Positions 42,683 through 52,730 of a DNA stretch of 64,000 nt are shown here, piece by piece. The stretch comes from Beaufortia kweichowensis. Taxonomy: Eukaryota; Chordata; Actinopteri; Cypriniformes; Gastromyzontidae. The translations under genes and the position numbers were made by a program. The stretch covers positions 18,677,095 to 18,741,094 of the forward strand of contig CM032794.1 in NCBI GenBank assembly GCA_019155185.1. Direction: 5' to 3'. The number at the start of each line of letters is the position of its first letter. The first letter of the stretch is position 1. The notes beneath the pieces were generated by a model that saw only the letters and a program-made list of their open reading frames with translations, did no database searches and was not told where the DNA came from.

Positions 42683-43960
42683 TTATTTACTATTTTCTCC
42701 CTCCAGTCCCCTTAACACATCATATTTGTTCGTTTTTGTCATCATCTTTTTTCTTGCACCTTCCAAATTAGGTTTTACCTTTAATGCTCTCCTTCTTCTT
42801 TGTCCTCTCCCTCCTCTGTCTTTGTCCGTGCTGTCCATCTTATTTTCTTCTTCACTGTCTGATTCTTTATTTTGATCCATCTTTCTTTGTCCATCTCTCT
42901 CCATATCCCCCATAAAAGTAGTAAAACTGTCCGCTGTTTCCATGTCTGTCTCTTGCGTGATCTGCTCCGTTGTTTGTTCCTTATTTTCATTGTTTCTCTT
43001 TTCTCTTTCCTCTCCGCTACTCGTGACCTTTTTCCTCTCCGTTACTCATTACCTTTTTCCGTCTCTTTTTTGTTGCCGTCCTTCTTCATCTTGTTCTTTA
43101 TCTGCTTGTCGTTCCTTCTCGTTGTTTCCTTCATGCATTTGCCCGTCCACCTGTTGTTCCCCACCTCTTTCCTCCTCTTGCCACCAACACTCGCATTTAT
43201 TTAAAAACTTATGGCACTCCGGGCATTTAATCGTGTTACATTCCCGTGAGAAGTGTCCCCTTTCGCCACACTTAAAGCACTTTAAAATCAGGGCATTCCT
43301 TTATCAGGTGATCCGGGCTCATACACAGCCGACAAGTCTTCACCTGGTGGCTGTGCATCACCCGAAATATTGCGGCCCTTCAGCTGTTTCCAGCTTGGTG
43401 CTGTATGGAAGGGACACAACCTCCTTTGGGAAACATACTTTTGTAAACCTGGTACCGTCTTCAATATTTGTTCCCGGATATCGCCTTCATTTAATTTTTG
43501 AAATGGGGGAAACCCCCCAGCTCTCCAATTTGTTTAAAATTTCTTTATCCTCCAGGTAAACGGGCAAATGCATGAAAGAAACAACGTAGTCTCTATTTTG
43601 CAATTTTTACCTCATAGTCTGCTCCTTTTATTGTCAGTCCGTCTATGAAAGCATCACACATTTCCTCCTTCTCAAATGTCAGTTCATATTCCTTTCCCTG
43701 TCTTGGTCTCACCGCTATTATTTTTCCTTTTCCAATCTTCTCAGTCACCGCATCAATTATATCCATTGCCTTTATTTCGTTTTCTCCGTCTACATTAATC
43801 ACCACTGTTGCCTCTTTTAGATACGTTCTGTTTTCATTGTTGTTTCCCCGTTACTCCGTCTTTTCCGTTTTCAGCTCGTTGTCGTTGTTCCGGTCCATTT
43901 TCGTTTGCCTTTCCGTGTCTCTCCAGCCATTTCCGCGTCATTACCGTTAGATCCGTCCAT
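42683..43960 (-). pseudogene. Tx1 LINE ORF1 with zinc knuckles
   Basis: Frame 43805-43593 (MVINVDGENEIKAMDIIDAV) is the N-terminal domain. At ~43335-43210 on the minus strand are CRLCMSPDHLIKEC and, one frameshift later, CFKCGERGHFSREC followed by CPEC, i.e. two CX2CX4HX4C knuckles. A Lys/Glu-rich tail runs to 42683. It would bind LINE RNA. Frameshifted. Confidence 0.75.
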
Positions 43961-44217
43961 TTAGACAAAAAAAAGAAAAAAATAAAGAGAAGAGAAACGC
44001 AAAAAAACCCCTAAACAAATCAAAAAGAAAAAACCACCTTCCAAACAGCATAAAGCTGCTGTTAGGTGGTTTGAAAAAACGAAAAAAAAAGTAAAAAACA
44101 AACAAAGCACTACAAAAACCCACAAAAATAACAAAACAAAAATAAACGAAAACAAGGTGTGGGAGAGCCTACCTCTCCCAACTACTGCCAACTCACTTCC
44201 TGGAATGTACCAACTAA

Positions 44218-44248
44218 CGGGCGCGCTCAGGGTGGTATGGCCGTAAGA
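44218..44248 (-). pseudogene. 5S rRNA copy 10, 5' part
   Basis: Nucleotides ~1-31 of the 5S gene split by the LINE (GGGCGCGCTCAGGGTGGTAT, then GGCCGTAAGA on plus). Confidence 0.92.
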
Positions 44249-44299
44249 GAAGGAAACTGCGAAGGAAGCTGCGAAGGAAGCTGAGAAGGAAGCTGCGAA
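44249..44299. repeat. 12-bp promoter-spacer repeat, copy 10
   Basis: GAAGGAARCTGC repeats between the 5S start and TTTAAAGG at 44310 (spacing 61 bp). Confidence 0.85.
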
Positions 44300-44793
44300 C
44301 GTCGGTCCCTTTAAAGGACGCATGCTCAGATCAGAGCTGGCCGACTGCATTGATACGTATCTTGGCCACGTTTTTTCATGTGTTTCTTTTATTTTTAGCG
44401 AGCCCGCGGGTAATATTTGAAAGGCTTGTGCTGTGTGGGGCTTAAATTCTGCTCGTTCTCGTTCCTTCAAGACGAACATGCATGGCTATTCGATGACGAC
44501 ATTTCAGTCAGTGTCTGTTTTTATTTCTGCTCACCTGAACACGTGAAAAAATGCTGAAAAGGTCAACCAGCGTCTATCGCTTAAGTTTACTTTTTTTTAT
44601 CAGTTGAAGGCGTAAAACTGTTGTTTTATCAATGGCCCTGCTCTGTTAATAATAAACACAATTAAGCCCCTGGGCTCCCCCTGCTGGACGACGGGAAGCA
44701 AACTCATAACAGGGTTCAAAAGAATATATGTTCGAAGATGAAGAACGTGTCCGGGACGCAGTGTATTCGCTGAAGCATGAAGAAAAGACAAAG

Positions 44794-44911
44794 GCTTACT
44801 GCACCTGGTATTCCCAGGCGGTCACCCATCCAAGTACTCTCCAGGCCCGATCCTGCTTAGCTTCCGAGATCGGACGAGATCGGACGTGCTCAGGGTGGTA
44901 TGGCCGTAAGC
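44794..44911 (-). rRNA. 5S rRNA gene copy 11, AG class
   Basis: 118 nt, AG class, T3 terminator. GATCGGACGAGATCGGACG and GTCACCCAT variants. TATAAAGG box 25 bp upstream at 44937. Confidence 0.93.
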
Positions 44912-45425
44912 GAAGGAAGCTGCGAAAGTCGGTCCCTATAAAGGATGCCGCACCAGCTGGCCGACTGCATTGATAATCACATCTTGGCCATGTTTTTTCA
45001 TGTGTTTCTTTTATTTGTAGCGAGCCCGCGGGTAATATTTGAAAGGCTTGTGCTGTGTGGGGCTTAAATTCTGCTTGTTCTCGTTCCAACAAGACGAACA
45101 TGCATGGCTATTCGATGACGACTTTTCAGTCAGTGTCTGTTCTTATTTCTGCTCACCTGAACACGTGAAGAAATGCTTAAAAGATCAACCAGCGTCTATC
45201 GCTTAAGTTTACTTTTTTTATCAGTTGAAGGCATAAAACTGTTGTTTTATCAATGGCCCTGCTCTGTTAATAATTAACACAATTAAGCCCCTGGGCTCCC
45301 CCTGCTGGACGACGGGAAAATGACGGGAAGCAAACTTATGACAGGGTTCAAAAGAATATATGTGCGAAGATGAAGAACGTGCCCGGGACGCAGTGCATTC
45401 GCTGAAGCATGAAAAACAGGCAAAA

Positions 45426-45543
45426 GCTTACTGCACCTGGTATTCCCAGGCAGTTTCCCATCCAAGTACTAACCAGGCACGATCCTGCATAGCTTCCGAG
45501 ATCAGAAGAGATCGGGCGCCCTCAGGGTGGTATGGCCGTAAGC
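45426..45543 (-). rRNA. 5S rRNA gene copy 12
   Basis: 118 nt, TT class, T4 terminator. Box A altered (GATCCTGCATAGC) with AGAAGAG and GCGCCCTC variants that are shared with the next copy. Confidence 0.92.
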
Positions 45544-46057
45544 AAAGAAAGCTGCGAACGTCGATCCCTATAAAGGACGCACGCTCAGCGCTGGCCGACT
45601 GCATTGATACGTATCTTGGCCATGTTTTTTCATGTGTTTCTTTTATTTGTAGCGAGCCCGCGGGTAATATTTGAAAGGCTTGTGCTGTGTGGGGCTTAAA
45701 TTCTGCTTGTTCTCGTTCCAACAAGACGAACATGCATGGCTATTCGATGACGACTTTTCAGTCAGTGTCTGTTCTTATTTCTGCTCACCTGAACACGTGA
45801 AGAAATGCTTAAAAGATCAACCAGCGTCTATCGCTTAAGTTTACTTTTTTTATCAGTTGAAGGCATAAAACTGTTGTTTTATCAATGGCCCTGCTCTGTT
45901 AATAATTAACACAATTAAGCCCCTGGGCTCCCCCTGCTGGACGACGGGAAAATGACGGGAAGCAAACTTATGACAGGGTTCAAAAGAATATATGTGCGAA
46001 GATGAAGAACGTGCCCGGGACGCAGTGCATTCGCTGAAGCATGAAAAACAGGCAAAA

Positions 46058-46175
46058 GCTTACTGCACCTGGTATTCCCAGGCAGTTTCCCATCCAAGTA
46101 CTAACCAGGCATGATCCTGCAAAGCTTCCGAGATCAGAAGAGATCGGGCGCCCTCAGGGTGGTATGGCCGTAAGC
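46058..46175 (-). rRNA. 5S rRNA gene copy 13
   Basis: 118 nt, near-identical to copy 12, differing in the CATGATCCTGCAAAGC segment. Same duplicated unit. Confidence 0.92.
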
Positions 46176-46688
46176 AAAGAAAGCTGCGAACGTCGATCCC
46201 TATAAAGGACGCACGCTCAGCGCTGGCCGACTGCATTGATACGTATCTTGGCCATGTTTTTTCATGTGTTTCTTTTATTTGTGGCGAGCCCGCGGGTAAT
46301 ATTTGAAAGGCTTGTGCCGTGTGGGGCTAATATTCTGCTTGTTCTCGTTCCTTCAAGACGAACATGCATGGCTATTCGATGACGACCTTTCAGTCAGTGT
46401 CTATTCTTCTTTCTGCTCACCTGAACACATGGAGAAATGCTGAAAAGATCAACAAACGTCTATCGCTTAAGTTTACTTTTTTATCAGTTGAAGGCGTAAA
46501 ACTGTTGTTTTATCAATGGCCCTGCTCTATTAATAATAAACACAATTCAGGCCCAGGGCTCCCCCTGCTGGATGACGGGAAAATGACGGGAAGCAAACTC
46601 ATGACAGGGTTCAAAAGAATATATGTGCCAAGATGAAGAACGTGCCCGGGACGCAGTGCATTCGCTGAAGCATGAAGAACAGGCAAAA

Positions 46689-46806
46689 GCTTACCGCACC
46701 TGGTATTCCCAGGCAGTCTCCCATCCAAGTACTAACCAAGCCCGACCCTGCTTAGCTTCCGAGATCAGACGAGATCGGGCACGCTCAGGGTGGTGTGGCC
46801 GTAAGC
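46689..46806 (-). rRNA. 5S rRNA gene copy 14, close to consensus
   Basis: 118 nt, TT class, T4 terminator, intact box A, intermediate element and box C. Few changes (TACCGCACC, GTGTGGCC). TTTAAAGG displaced to 97 bp. Confidence 0.94.
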
Positions 46807-46892
46807 GAAAGAAACTGTGAAGGAAACTGCGAAGGAAACTGCGAAGGAAACTGCGAAGGAAGCTGCGAAGGAAGCTGAGAAGGAAGCTGCGA
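46807..46892. repeat. 12-bp promoter-spacer repeat, copy 14
   Basis: About seven GAAGGAARCTGC units between the 5S start and the TTTAAAGG box at 46904. Confidence 0.92.
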
Positions 46893-47386
46893 ACGTCGGT
46901 CCCTTTAAAGGACGCATGCTCAGATCAGAGCTGGCCGACTGCATTGATACGTATCTTGGCCATGTTTTTTCATGTGTTTCTTTTATTTGTAGCGAGCCCG
47001 CGGGTATTATTTGAAAGGCTTGTGCAGTGTGGGGCTTAAATTCTGCTTGTTCTAGTTCCTTCAAGACGAACATGCATGGCTATTCGATGACGACCTTTCA
47101 GTCAGTGTCTGTTCTTCTTTCTGCTCACCTGAACACGTGAAGAAATGCTGAAAAGATCAACCAGCGTCTATCGCTTAAGTTTACTTTCTTTATCAGTTGA
47201 AGGTGTAAAACTGTTGTTTTATCAATGGCCCTGCTCTGTTAATAATAAACACAATTAAGCCCCTGGGATCCCCCTGCTGGACGACGGGAAGCAAACTCAT
47301 GACAGGGTTCAAAAGAATATATGTGCGAAGATGAAGAACGTGCCCGGGACGCAGTGCATTCGCTGAAGCATGAAGAACAGGCAAAA

Positions 47387-47503
47387 GCTTACTGCACCTG
47401 GTATTCCCAGGCAGTTTCCCATCCAAGTACTAACCAGGCCTGACCCTGCTTAGCTTCCGAGATCAGGCGACGAGCGAGCGCTCAGGGTGGTATGGCCATA
47501 AGC
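47387..47503 (-). rRNA. 5S rRNA gene copy 15, diverged
   Basis: 117 nt, TT class, T4 terminator. GATCAGGCGACGAGCGAGCGCTC replaces the usual stem sequence; GGCCATAAGC at the 5' end. Confidence 0.88.
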
Positions 47504-47890
47504 AAAGGGAGCTGCTTAACATCGGTCCCTTTATAGGGCCACACTTAGCTGGCCGACTGCATTGATAATGCATCTTGGCCACGTTTTTTCATGTGTTTCT
47601 TTTATTTGTAGCGAGCCCGCGGGTAATATTTGAAAGGCTTGTGCCGTGTGGGGCTTAAATTCTGCTTGTTCTCGTTCCTTCAAGACGAACATGCATGGCT
47701 ATTCGATGACGACCTTTCAGCCAGTGTCTGTTCTTCTTTCTGCTCACCTGAACACATGAAAAAATGCTGAAAAGGTCAACCAGCGTCTATTGCTTAAGTT
47801 TACGGTTTTTATTAGTTTAAGGCGTAAAACTGTTGTTTTACGCCTTAATCTTTTATCTGTTAATAATAAACACAATTCATCCCCTGGGCT

Positions 47891-48323
47891 TGTTAAGATT
47901 TATGTATCTGTTTTTGTAAAAGTCAATGTATGGTAAAAATTACTATGGCATGAAAATTTCTGTTAATGATTTATCCTTTATTCTTTTATTCTTTATGTAT
48001 GGTTCCTTTTCTAGCATGACCGGTCCGCTATGGTCTTTTACTTTAGCGAGGCCTATGATTTAAGACATGTTCTGCTTTTTACTTTTAGCATGTGTCTCAT
48101 GATCTGTATATCGAGGTCAAAAGTTCTTCAAGATCTATGTGTTATATTTCCTTATATGGATGTTACTAACCACAATAAAAAGGCTGCGGGGAGAGAGGAG
48201 ACTGAGAGAGAGGCGCTGATGATCTTTGGATCAGTGAGACTGCTCTCTCCCTCGCGAGTATTATACACCAGTCTTGGTCTGATTGTTGTCTTTATTGATA
48301 GTAGCATTTGAGTAAACCTATCA
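47891..48323 (+). repeat. ERV2 5' LTR
   Basis: 433 bp, TGTTAAGATTT...AACCTATCA. Near-identical to the 3' LTR; visible differences are one A-run indel near 47935 and a few bases at TTTATTCTTTATG (~47985). AATAAAAAGG near 48174 is a candidate polyadenylation signal. Confidence 0.95.
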
Positions 48324-48326
48324 TCT

Positions 48327-48346
48327 TGGTCCTTCGAGCCGGATTC
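48327..48346 (+). promoter_or_regulatory. ERV2 primer-binding site, tRNA-Tyr type
   Basis: TGGTCCTTCGAGCCGGATTC three bases after the LTR. Complementary to the 3' end of eukaryotic tRNA-Tyr (acceptor CCTTCGA, T-stem CCGGC) over the first 17 bases. The tRNA sequence is from general knowledge. Confidence 0.82.
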
Positions 48347-48535
48347 CAACATACCCGAAGATCAACGGTGGGGGAGACACGCCGAAGCCCGCCGACGGGC
48401 GGATTCCATAGGATATCGTCGAAAGTCCTGGGTGGTGAAAATTCCTCGCCAGGCCGGCCTTAGGTTTCCCCGGCTGGTGGTCTCGGATTGACGGAATTCG
48501 AAGCAGGACAAGAATCAGACGCAGTGCACTGGGTG

Positions 48536-48719
48536 AGCAAATCTTGAAGAATTTGCTAGAAAGTAAATCTTGTAGAATTTACTAAGAGTTGTTTTAGACC
48601 TTGAAGAGTCTAAGTAGGTAAATCTTGAAGAATTTGCCTGAAAGTAAATCTTGTAGAATTTACTAAAAGTTGTTTTAGACCTTGAAGAGTCTAAAAGGGT
48701 AAATCTAGTAGAATTTACC
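48536..48719 (+). ncRNA. Seven-hairpin array in the ERV2 leader, conserved CTTGWAGA loop
   Basis: Seven short stem-loops in 184 nt, at 48536-48557, 48562-48583, 48594-48613, 48617-48638, 48643-48664, 48673-48696 and 48698-48719. Each has an 8-nt loop: CTTGAAGA four times, CTTGTAGA twice, CTAGTAGA once. Stems differ yet pair: GCAAAT/ATTTGC, GTAAAT/ATTTAC, TTAGAC/GTCTAA, GGTAAAT/ATTTGCC (one G-U), TTTTAGAC/GTCTAAAA. The order suggests a duplicated three-hairpin module plus one. Located between primer site and gag, where packaging or dimerisation signals lie. Inferred to be a cis-acting RNA; function unknown. Confidence 0.85.
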
Positions 48720-48945
48720 AGTGAATGTTGTGTGAATGGTATGTGTGTGTGTGAATGTCATGTTCAGGGCACTGAATCAGCAGCACAGAGGAAACCTAAC
48801 GGTGACAACAAATCTGTGGTCTGACTTGAAGTAGGTGTACTGGACCTCTGAAAATTTTAATTTTTTTTATTTTTTGTATTACATAGATATTATCATTAAT
48901 CATTAAGTATAGTTGATTTAGAAGTATAATTACTAAATACATAGC

Positions 48946-49171
48946 TATGGGAAATTGTCGTGGCCGTTGTGTAGAACAGCCTGAATTGATAGGAGATGTG
49001 AAATATATGGCAAAATTAGGAGGAGATAATGTAAAGTATGTTAACAAGTGGAAGAAGAAATATCAGTGGACAGGGAAGCTGAATGTAGAAGAATGTAAAA
49101 ATCTAATGCAGAGATTAGAAATAAAGGCAGCAGTTAAAAGGGGAAGAAAAAAAAAAAAAAAGAAGCGCTGA
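48946..49171 (+). pseudogene. gag: ERV2 gag, matrix N-terminus
   Basis: Starts MGNCRGRC; Gly2 fits N-myristoylation. About 74 residues continue (matrix-like, basic KWKKKYQW) into a Lys run encoded by a 15-17-base A-run at ~49148-49163, then stop. The A-run is a likely frameshift site. Capsid and nucleocapsid are not recognisable downstream. Confidence 0.7.
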
Positions 49172-50290
49172 GAAGAATCCTAGGCTAAAGTCCTGTAAGA
49201 AGTAAGGCATTGGTTCTGGCGAGGGTTGCCTTCATCAGAAAAACAAACTGATGAGACAGAGTGCAAACTCGTTAGGTTATTTGTTGTGTATAGAAAGTGT
49301 ATCAACAAATGTTAAGTTGTGTATTTGTATGATCTGTGTTTATTGTTAAGTGAGTATAAGGAAATCCGTCCTGGAGTAAATTACAGTAAATTGCAGGGGG
49401 TGAAAATCCCTGTCAATACTGCTTTTCTCCTGTGTTAATGAAAGTTGCAGTGAAAGAGTGAGTAAAACTGACGGGTTGCTCAGACAGAGTGTAATGTGAT
49501 TGGAAAAAGGTTGGAGGGTTAATCTGCTATGGGTTGACAAGTAGGCTATCGCACAAACTGGCGCGCCATTATAACGTAAGCATATTTGCTTTTATTATAG
49601 TAATGGTTTGTGTGATATGCCTGAAGGTGAGCCTGTGGTGGTATGAGCACTTCAGTAAACTTCTCCAAATTGAACTAAGTTAAATGAGTCAATTGTTTTT
49701 GTGAAATACAAAGAAGATTCCAGATCTCAATAAGAATTGTGTGAGAGGTTGCTCAAGGTTGAGTGTGTTGTTTATGTGTTGAAAAGAAGAGTGTGTGAGA
49801 AAGTAAGTGTGGTAGGTGTTTGCGCAAACAAAAGAGAGTCTGAGAGAAACAGATGTGCGGCTGTGTGTGTGTGTGTGAGGGTTGATAAGAAGAGAAGAGA
49901 CAAATTTGCTCTATAGCTTTAAGGAGCAGTGGTTTTTGTGATTATTGGATAATCCTCATATGAGAAGTGGTTAGTAATATATGTTGATGTGAAATATTTT
50001 TAACAGTATAAGCAGTATAAATAAAAGTAAAGAGACAGTGAATTGAGAATAAAGTATAATAAGATGAGAAACTGTCAGAAAAATGGAAAAGTGAGACATG
50101 GGGAGTTCTATCCCTCCCCTTTAGAAACTAAAAAACGGAAGAGAGGGACATAGAGAGTTTCGTCCCCCTCCCCCTATAAACCCAGGTTACGAAACAGATT
50201 GACTAGATGAACCCATAGTAGACTGTGCAGCAGCCATACAGACTATGGGGATTTTTGAAGAACAACCAGAAATAGAAACACAAATGAATG
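49172..50290 (+). other. ERV2 degraded gag/pro region, no gene supported
   Basis: 1.1 kb without a supported frame: GT-rich runs (49862-49880) and purine-rich sequence. No zinc knuckle or protease motif found, so gag and protease are largely deleted or decayed beyond recognition. Confidence 0.6.
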
Positions 50291-50294
50291 GCGA

Positions 50295-50854
50295 ATGGTG
50301 CAGGATTTGAGAGCAGTGAATGAGGCAGTACGATCTTGTAACCCCCTGGTCCCAGATCCACATACGCTATTGAATCAGTTAAAACCAACATGTAAAGTGT
50401 TCACTGTAGTAGACATTAGCAATGCATTCCCATACATCCAGATTCACAGTTTTGGTTTGCCTTTACCTTTCAGGGAAAGTCATATACGTACAATAGGTTA
50501 CCCCAAGGTTATTGTGAGAGTCCAACGATTTATTCACAAGCAATTAGTAATTGTTTAGCAGCATTTAATCCTCCGATGGAAAGTCAAATACTTATATATG
50601 TAGATGACATTTTAGTGGCCTCTGACACTGAAGAACAATGCAGAATTGATTCTATAGCTTTGCTGCAGTATCTAGCAAACACAGGAAATAAAGTCAAGAA
50701 ACAGAAACTGCAGTGGGTAAAAAGAAGTTCAATACTTAGGGCACAGACTTACATCCGAAGGGAAATTTATACAAGCACAAAGAAAGCAGGCTATTTTAGA
50801 CGTACCAAAACCTGTAACAAAGAGACACATGATGTCATTTTTAGGATTGTGTAA
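50295..50854 (+). pseudogene. pol: ERV2 reverse transcriptase
   Basis: Frame 50295-50558 opens VQDLRAVNEAVRSCNPLVPDP and includes TVVDISNAFPYI (motif A). A shift leads to 50576-50854 with ILIYVDDILVASDTEE (YVDD). Several frameshifts and small deletions between motifs A and C. RNase H is not clearly visible between 50855 and 51000. Confidence 0.88.
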
Positions 50855-51128
50855 TTATTGCAGGGCTTGGATCCCTAGCTATGCTCAAAAGACACAGCCA
50901 CTATTAGATTTCATTTATGGAAATGCCATGACATTGTCAGATCACATAGAATGGAATGAGATATGCAAAATGCCGCACCACCAAAAAACAAGAATACTGG
51001 AAAACATAAGGTGCTGTAAAAACAATGATGATTTGATGTGTGTAGAGGATAAGCCTATTCTACCCAAAGCTTTATTCAAAGCAGCAGCAATATTGAGCCA
51101 TGGGCCATGCCATGTCTCAACAGGAGGG

Positions 51129-51220
51129 ATGGTAAATAGTATAGAGAAATACTTTAAAGCCTATGGTTTCAATTATGGTAAATAGTATAGAGAAATACTT
51201 TAAAGCCTATGGTTTCAATT
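51129..51220 (+). repeat. 46-bp tandem duplication in ERV2 pol
   Basis: ATGGTAAATAGTATAGAGAA and the following 26 bases occur at 51129 and again at 51175, disrupting the integrase N-terminal region. Confidence 0.95.
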
Positions 51221-52124
51221 CTTACTCAAAAATTTTTGTAAAGCATGTAGAGTGTGTATAAGACATAATGCACAGGGAAACCTGAGACCACAGAGAGGAC
51301 GTTTTCCAGAACCACAACACCCATTTCAACATCTTTGTATGGACTTTATAGAATTAAGTCAGAGTGGACCCTATCGTTATTGCCTGGTGATAGTAGATGT
51401 TTTCTCAAGATGGGTAGAAATTGTGCCTTCAGCAAAAGCAGATGCAATAAGCGGTAACAAAAGCTATATGTAAAAATATAGTTCCAAACCATGGTGTACC
51501 TGAAAAGATATACAGTGACAATGGTCCTCATTTTGTAAATGAAGTTGTCAAGAAGATGGCTGAGAATTTAGTCATGACATTGAAACATCACTGTGCTTAT
51601 CACCCTCAGAGTGCAGGGCTGGTAGAAAGAACTAATGGCACAATTAAAAATAGATTGAAGAAATGCATGGAAGAAACAAAGAGACCATGGCCTGAATGTT
51701 TTAGACCTGGTAAAGTTATACATGAGAATAACACCTTCACCTAAAAGGCCTGACACCTTTTTGAGATCATATATGGCCGACAGTTTCAAATACCTGATTT
51801 TCCATCAACAGTTCAAGAAGCAGACAGAAGAGCACACTCTTAGTGATTATTTGAAAAAAGGTTTTTAACGAAAGGGAAGTGAAACAAGCAAACATACTGC
51901 CCAAATCTCCTTCTTCTTCTGTTTTGCAGGACACAGCTGTGAAACCAGGTGATTACGTCTTCATCAAGGTCATAAAGCGGAAGACCTGGTCCAGCCCGAA
52001 GTGGGAGGGTCCCTATCAAGTGCTGATAACCACCCCAACCGCAGTAAAGATTGCAGAACGACCTTCGTGGGCGACCTTCGTGGGTTCATCAAAGCCATAT
52101 CAAACTCCAACCTTCTCTAAGTGA
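51190..52124 (+). pseudogene. pol: ERV2 integrase
   Basis: Frame 51252-51473 covers FQHLCMDFIELS and CLVIVDVFSRWVEIVPSAKA (first catalytic Asp). About 51500-51740 covers SDNGPHF (second Asp, other frame) and HHCAYHPQSAGLVERTNGTI (Glu). Frame 51879-52124 is the C-terminal SH3-like part ([24 protein letters not shown]). At least three frameshifts. Confidence 0.9.
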
Positions 52125-52254
52125 TTCACCGGAGTAGTGGGGACAGTCTGACTTCAAAGGGGTTCAGCCTTTTAGTGGCTGTTCGTCTCAACGTCAGTGA
52201 AGAAACCAACGATCCCTACTCTATTAGGAATCAGGAAAAGAGGAGGGGTGAGAA

Positions 52255-52730
52255 CGATGTGGACAACCAGATCTAATTGGGGTGCAACGGGGAACCTCGT
52301 CATCTTGCTGATGATCATCACACTCACAGGGAACGTGTAACCGCAAAAGAAGAATGGAGTACAGAAGAAAGAGAAGAAAGATCCTACACCGAATAGACGA
52401 TTTGATCTGAATACGCTTTTTGAAGAGAAGTATAAGAACACCTATGATATTAACTTGTGGTACAGATATGCAAAGTTTCTCGCCAACAGTGGAAATCACA
52501 CAAACTGCTACGTGTGTTCGAAGATGCCGGTTTCCAGTACCAACCCGCATTTGATACCGATTCCAGTTGAAAACCCGTCTGATTTGTTTCCAGAGTGCCT
52601 GGTGTCAGCCTATTCTCCGGAAGCGCTGAATGCAACACTGAACCACCTGTTGCCGGCACCTGTGGACGTCAGTAATAACTTTTCAGAACTTTCTAGGTCT
52701 GGAACTGAACACTAACAGAAAATTGTACAG
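52255..52730 (+). pseudogene. env: ERV2 env, surface subunit N-terminal part
   Basis: Frame 52455-52715 contains NCYVCSKMP, a CXXC motif, then PHLIPIPVENPSDLFPECLV. A leader-like stretch with hydrophobic residues precedes it in other frames (52255-52340). Stops and shifts occur near 52345 and 52715. Confidence 0.78.

Larger units (their letters stand above)
37002..44217 (-). mobile_element. Tx1-clade (Mutsu-like) LINE inserted in a 5S gene
   Basis: 7.2 kb including a 1.6-kb nested insertion. The 3' end (left) is poly-A (T-run at 37004-37022 on plus) and the 5' end is at ~44217. ORF1 has zinc knuckles. ORF2 has an APE-type endonuclease, RT with YADD and a C-terminal CCHC. Both junctions are within one 5S gene, with a short duplication CGGGC (36997-37001 and 44218-44222). 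The LINE and 5S share orientation. Mutsu elements of the Tx1 group are known to target 5S genes in zebrafish; a second copy here at 59548 hits nearly the same base. Confidence 0.9.
44218..47890 (-). repeat. 5S rDNA array, segment 4
   Basis: The best-preserved part of the array: 5S copies at 44794, 45426, 46058, 46689 and 47387, with unit lengths 632, 632, 631 and 698. The units at 45283-45914 and 45915-46546 are nearly identical, a recent local duplication. Ends mid-spacer at ERV2. Confidence 0.96.

Noticed and set aside
42942..43559. 205-aa Cys/Ser-rich plus-strand frame
   Set aside because: Antisense of the Tx1 LINE ORF1 and zinc-knuckle region. Its composition is explained by the reverse complement.
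48030..48311. 93-aa frame present identically at 48030 and 53910
   Set aside because: Both lie wholly inside the ERV2 LTRs, so identity reflects LTR duplication, not a gene pair.
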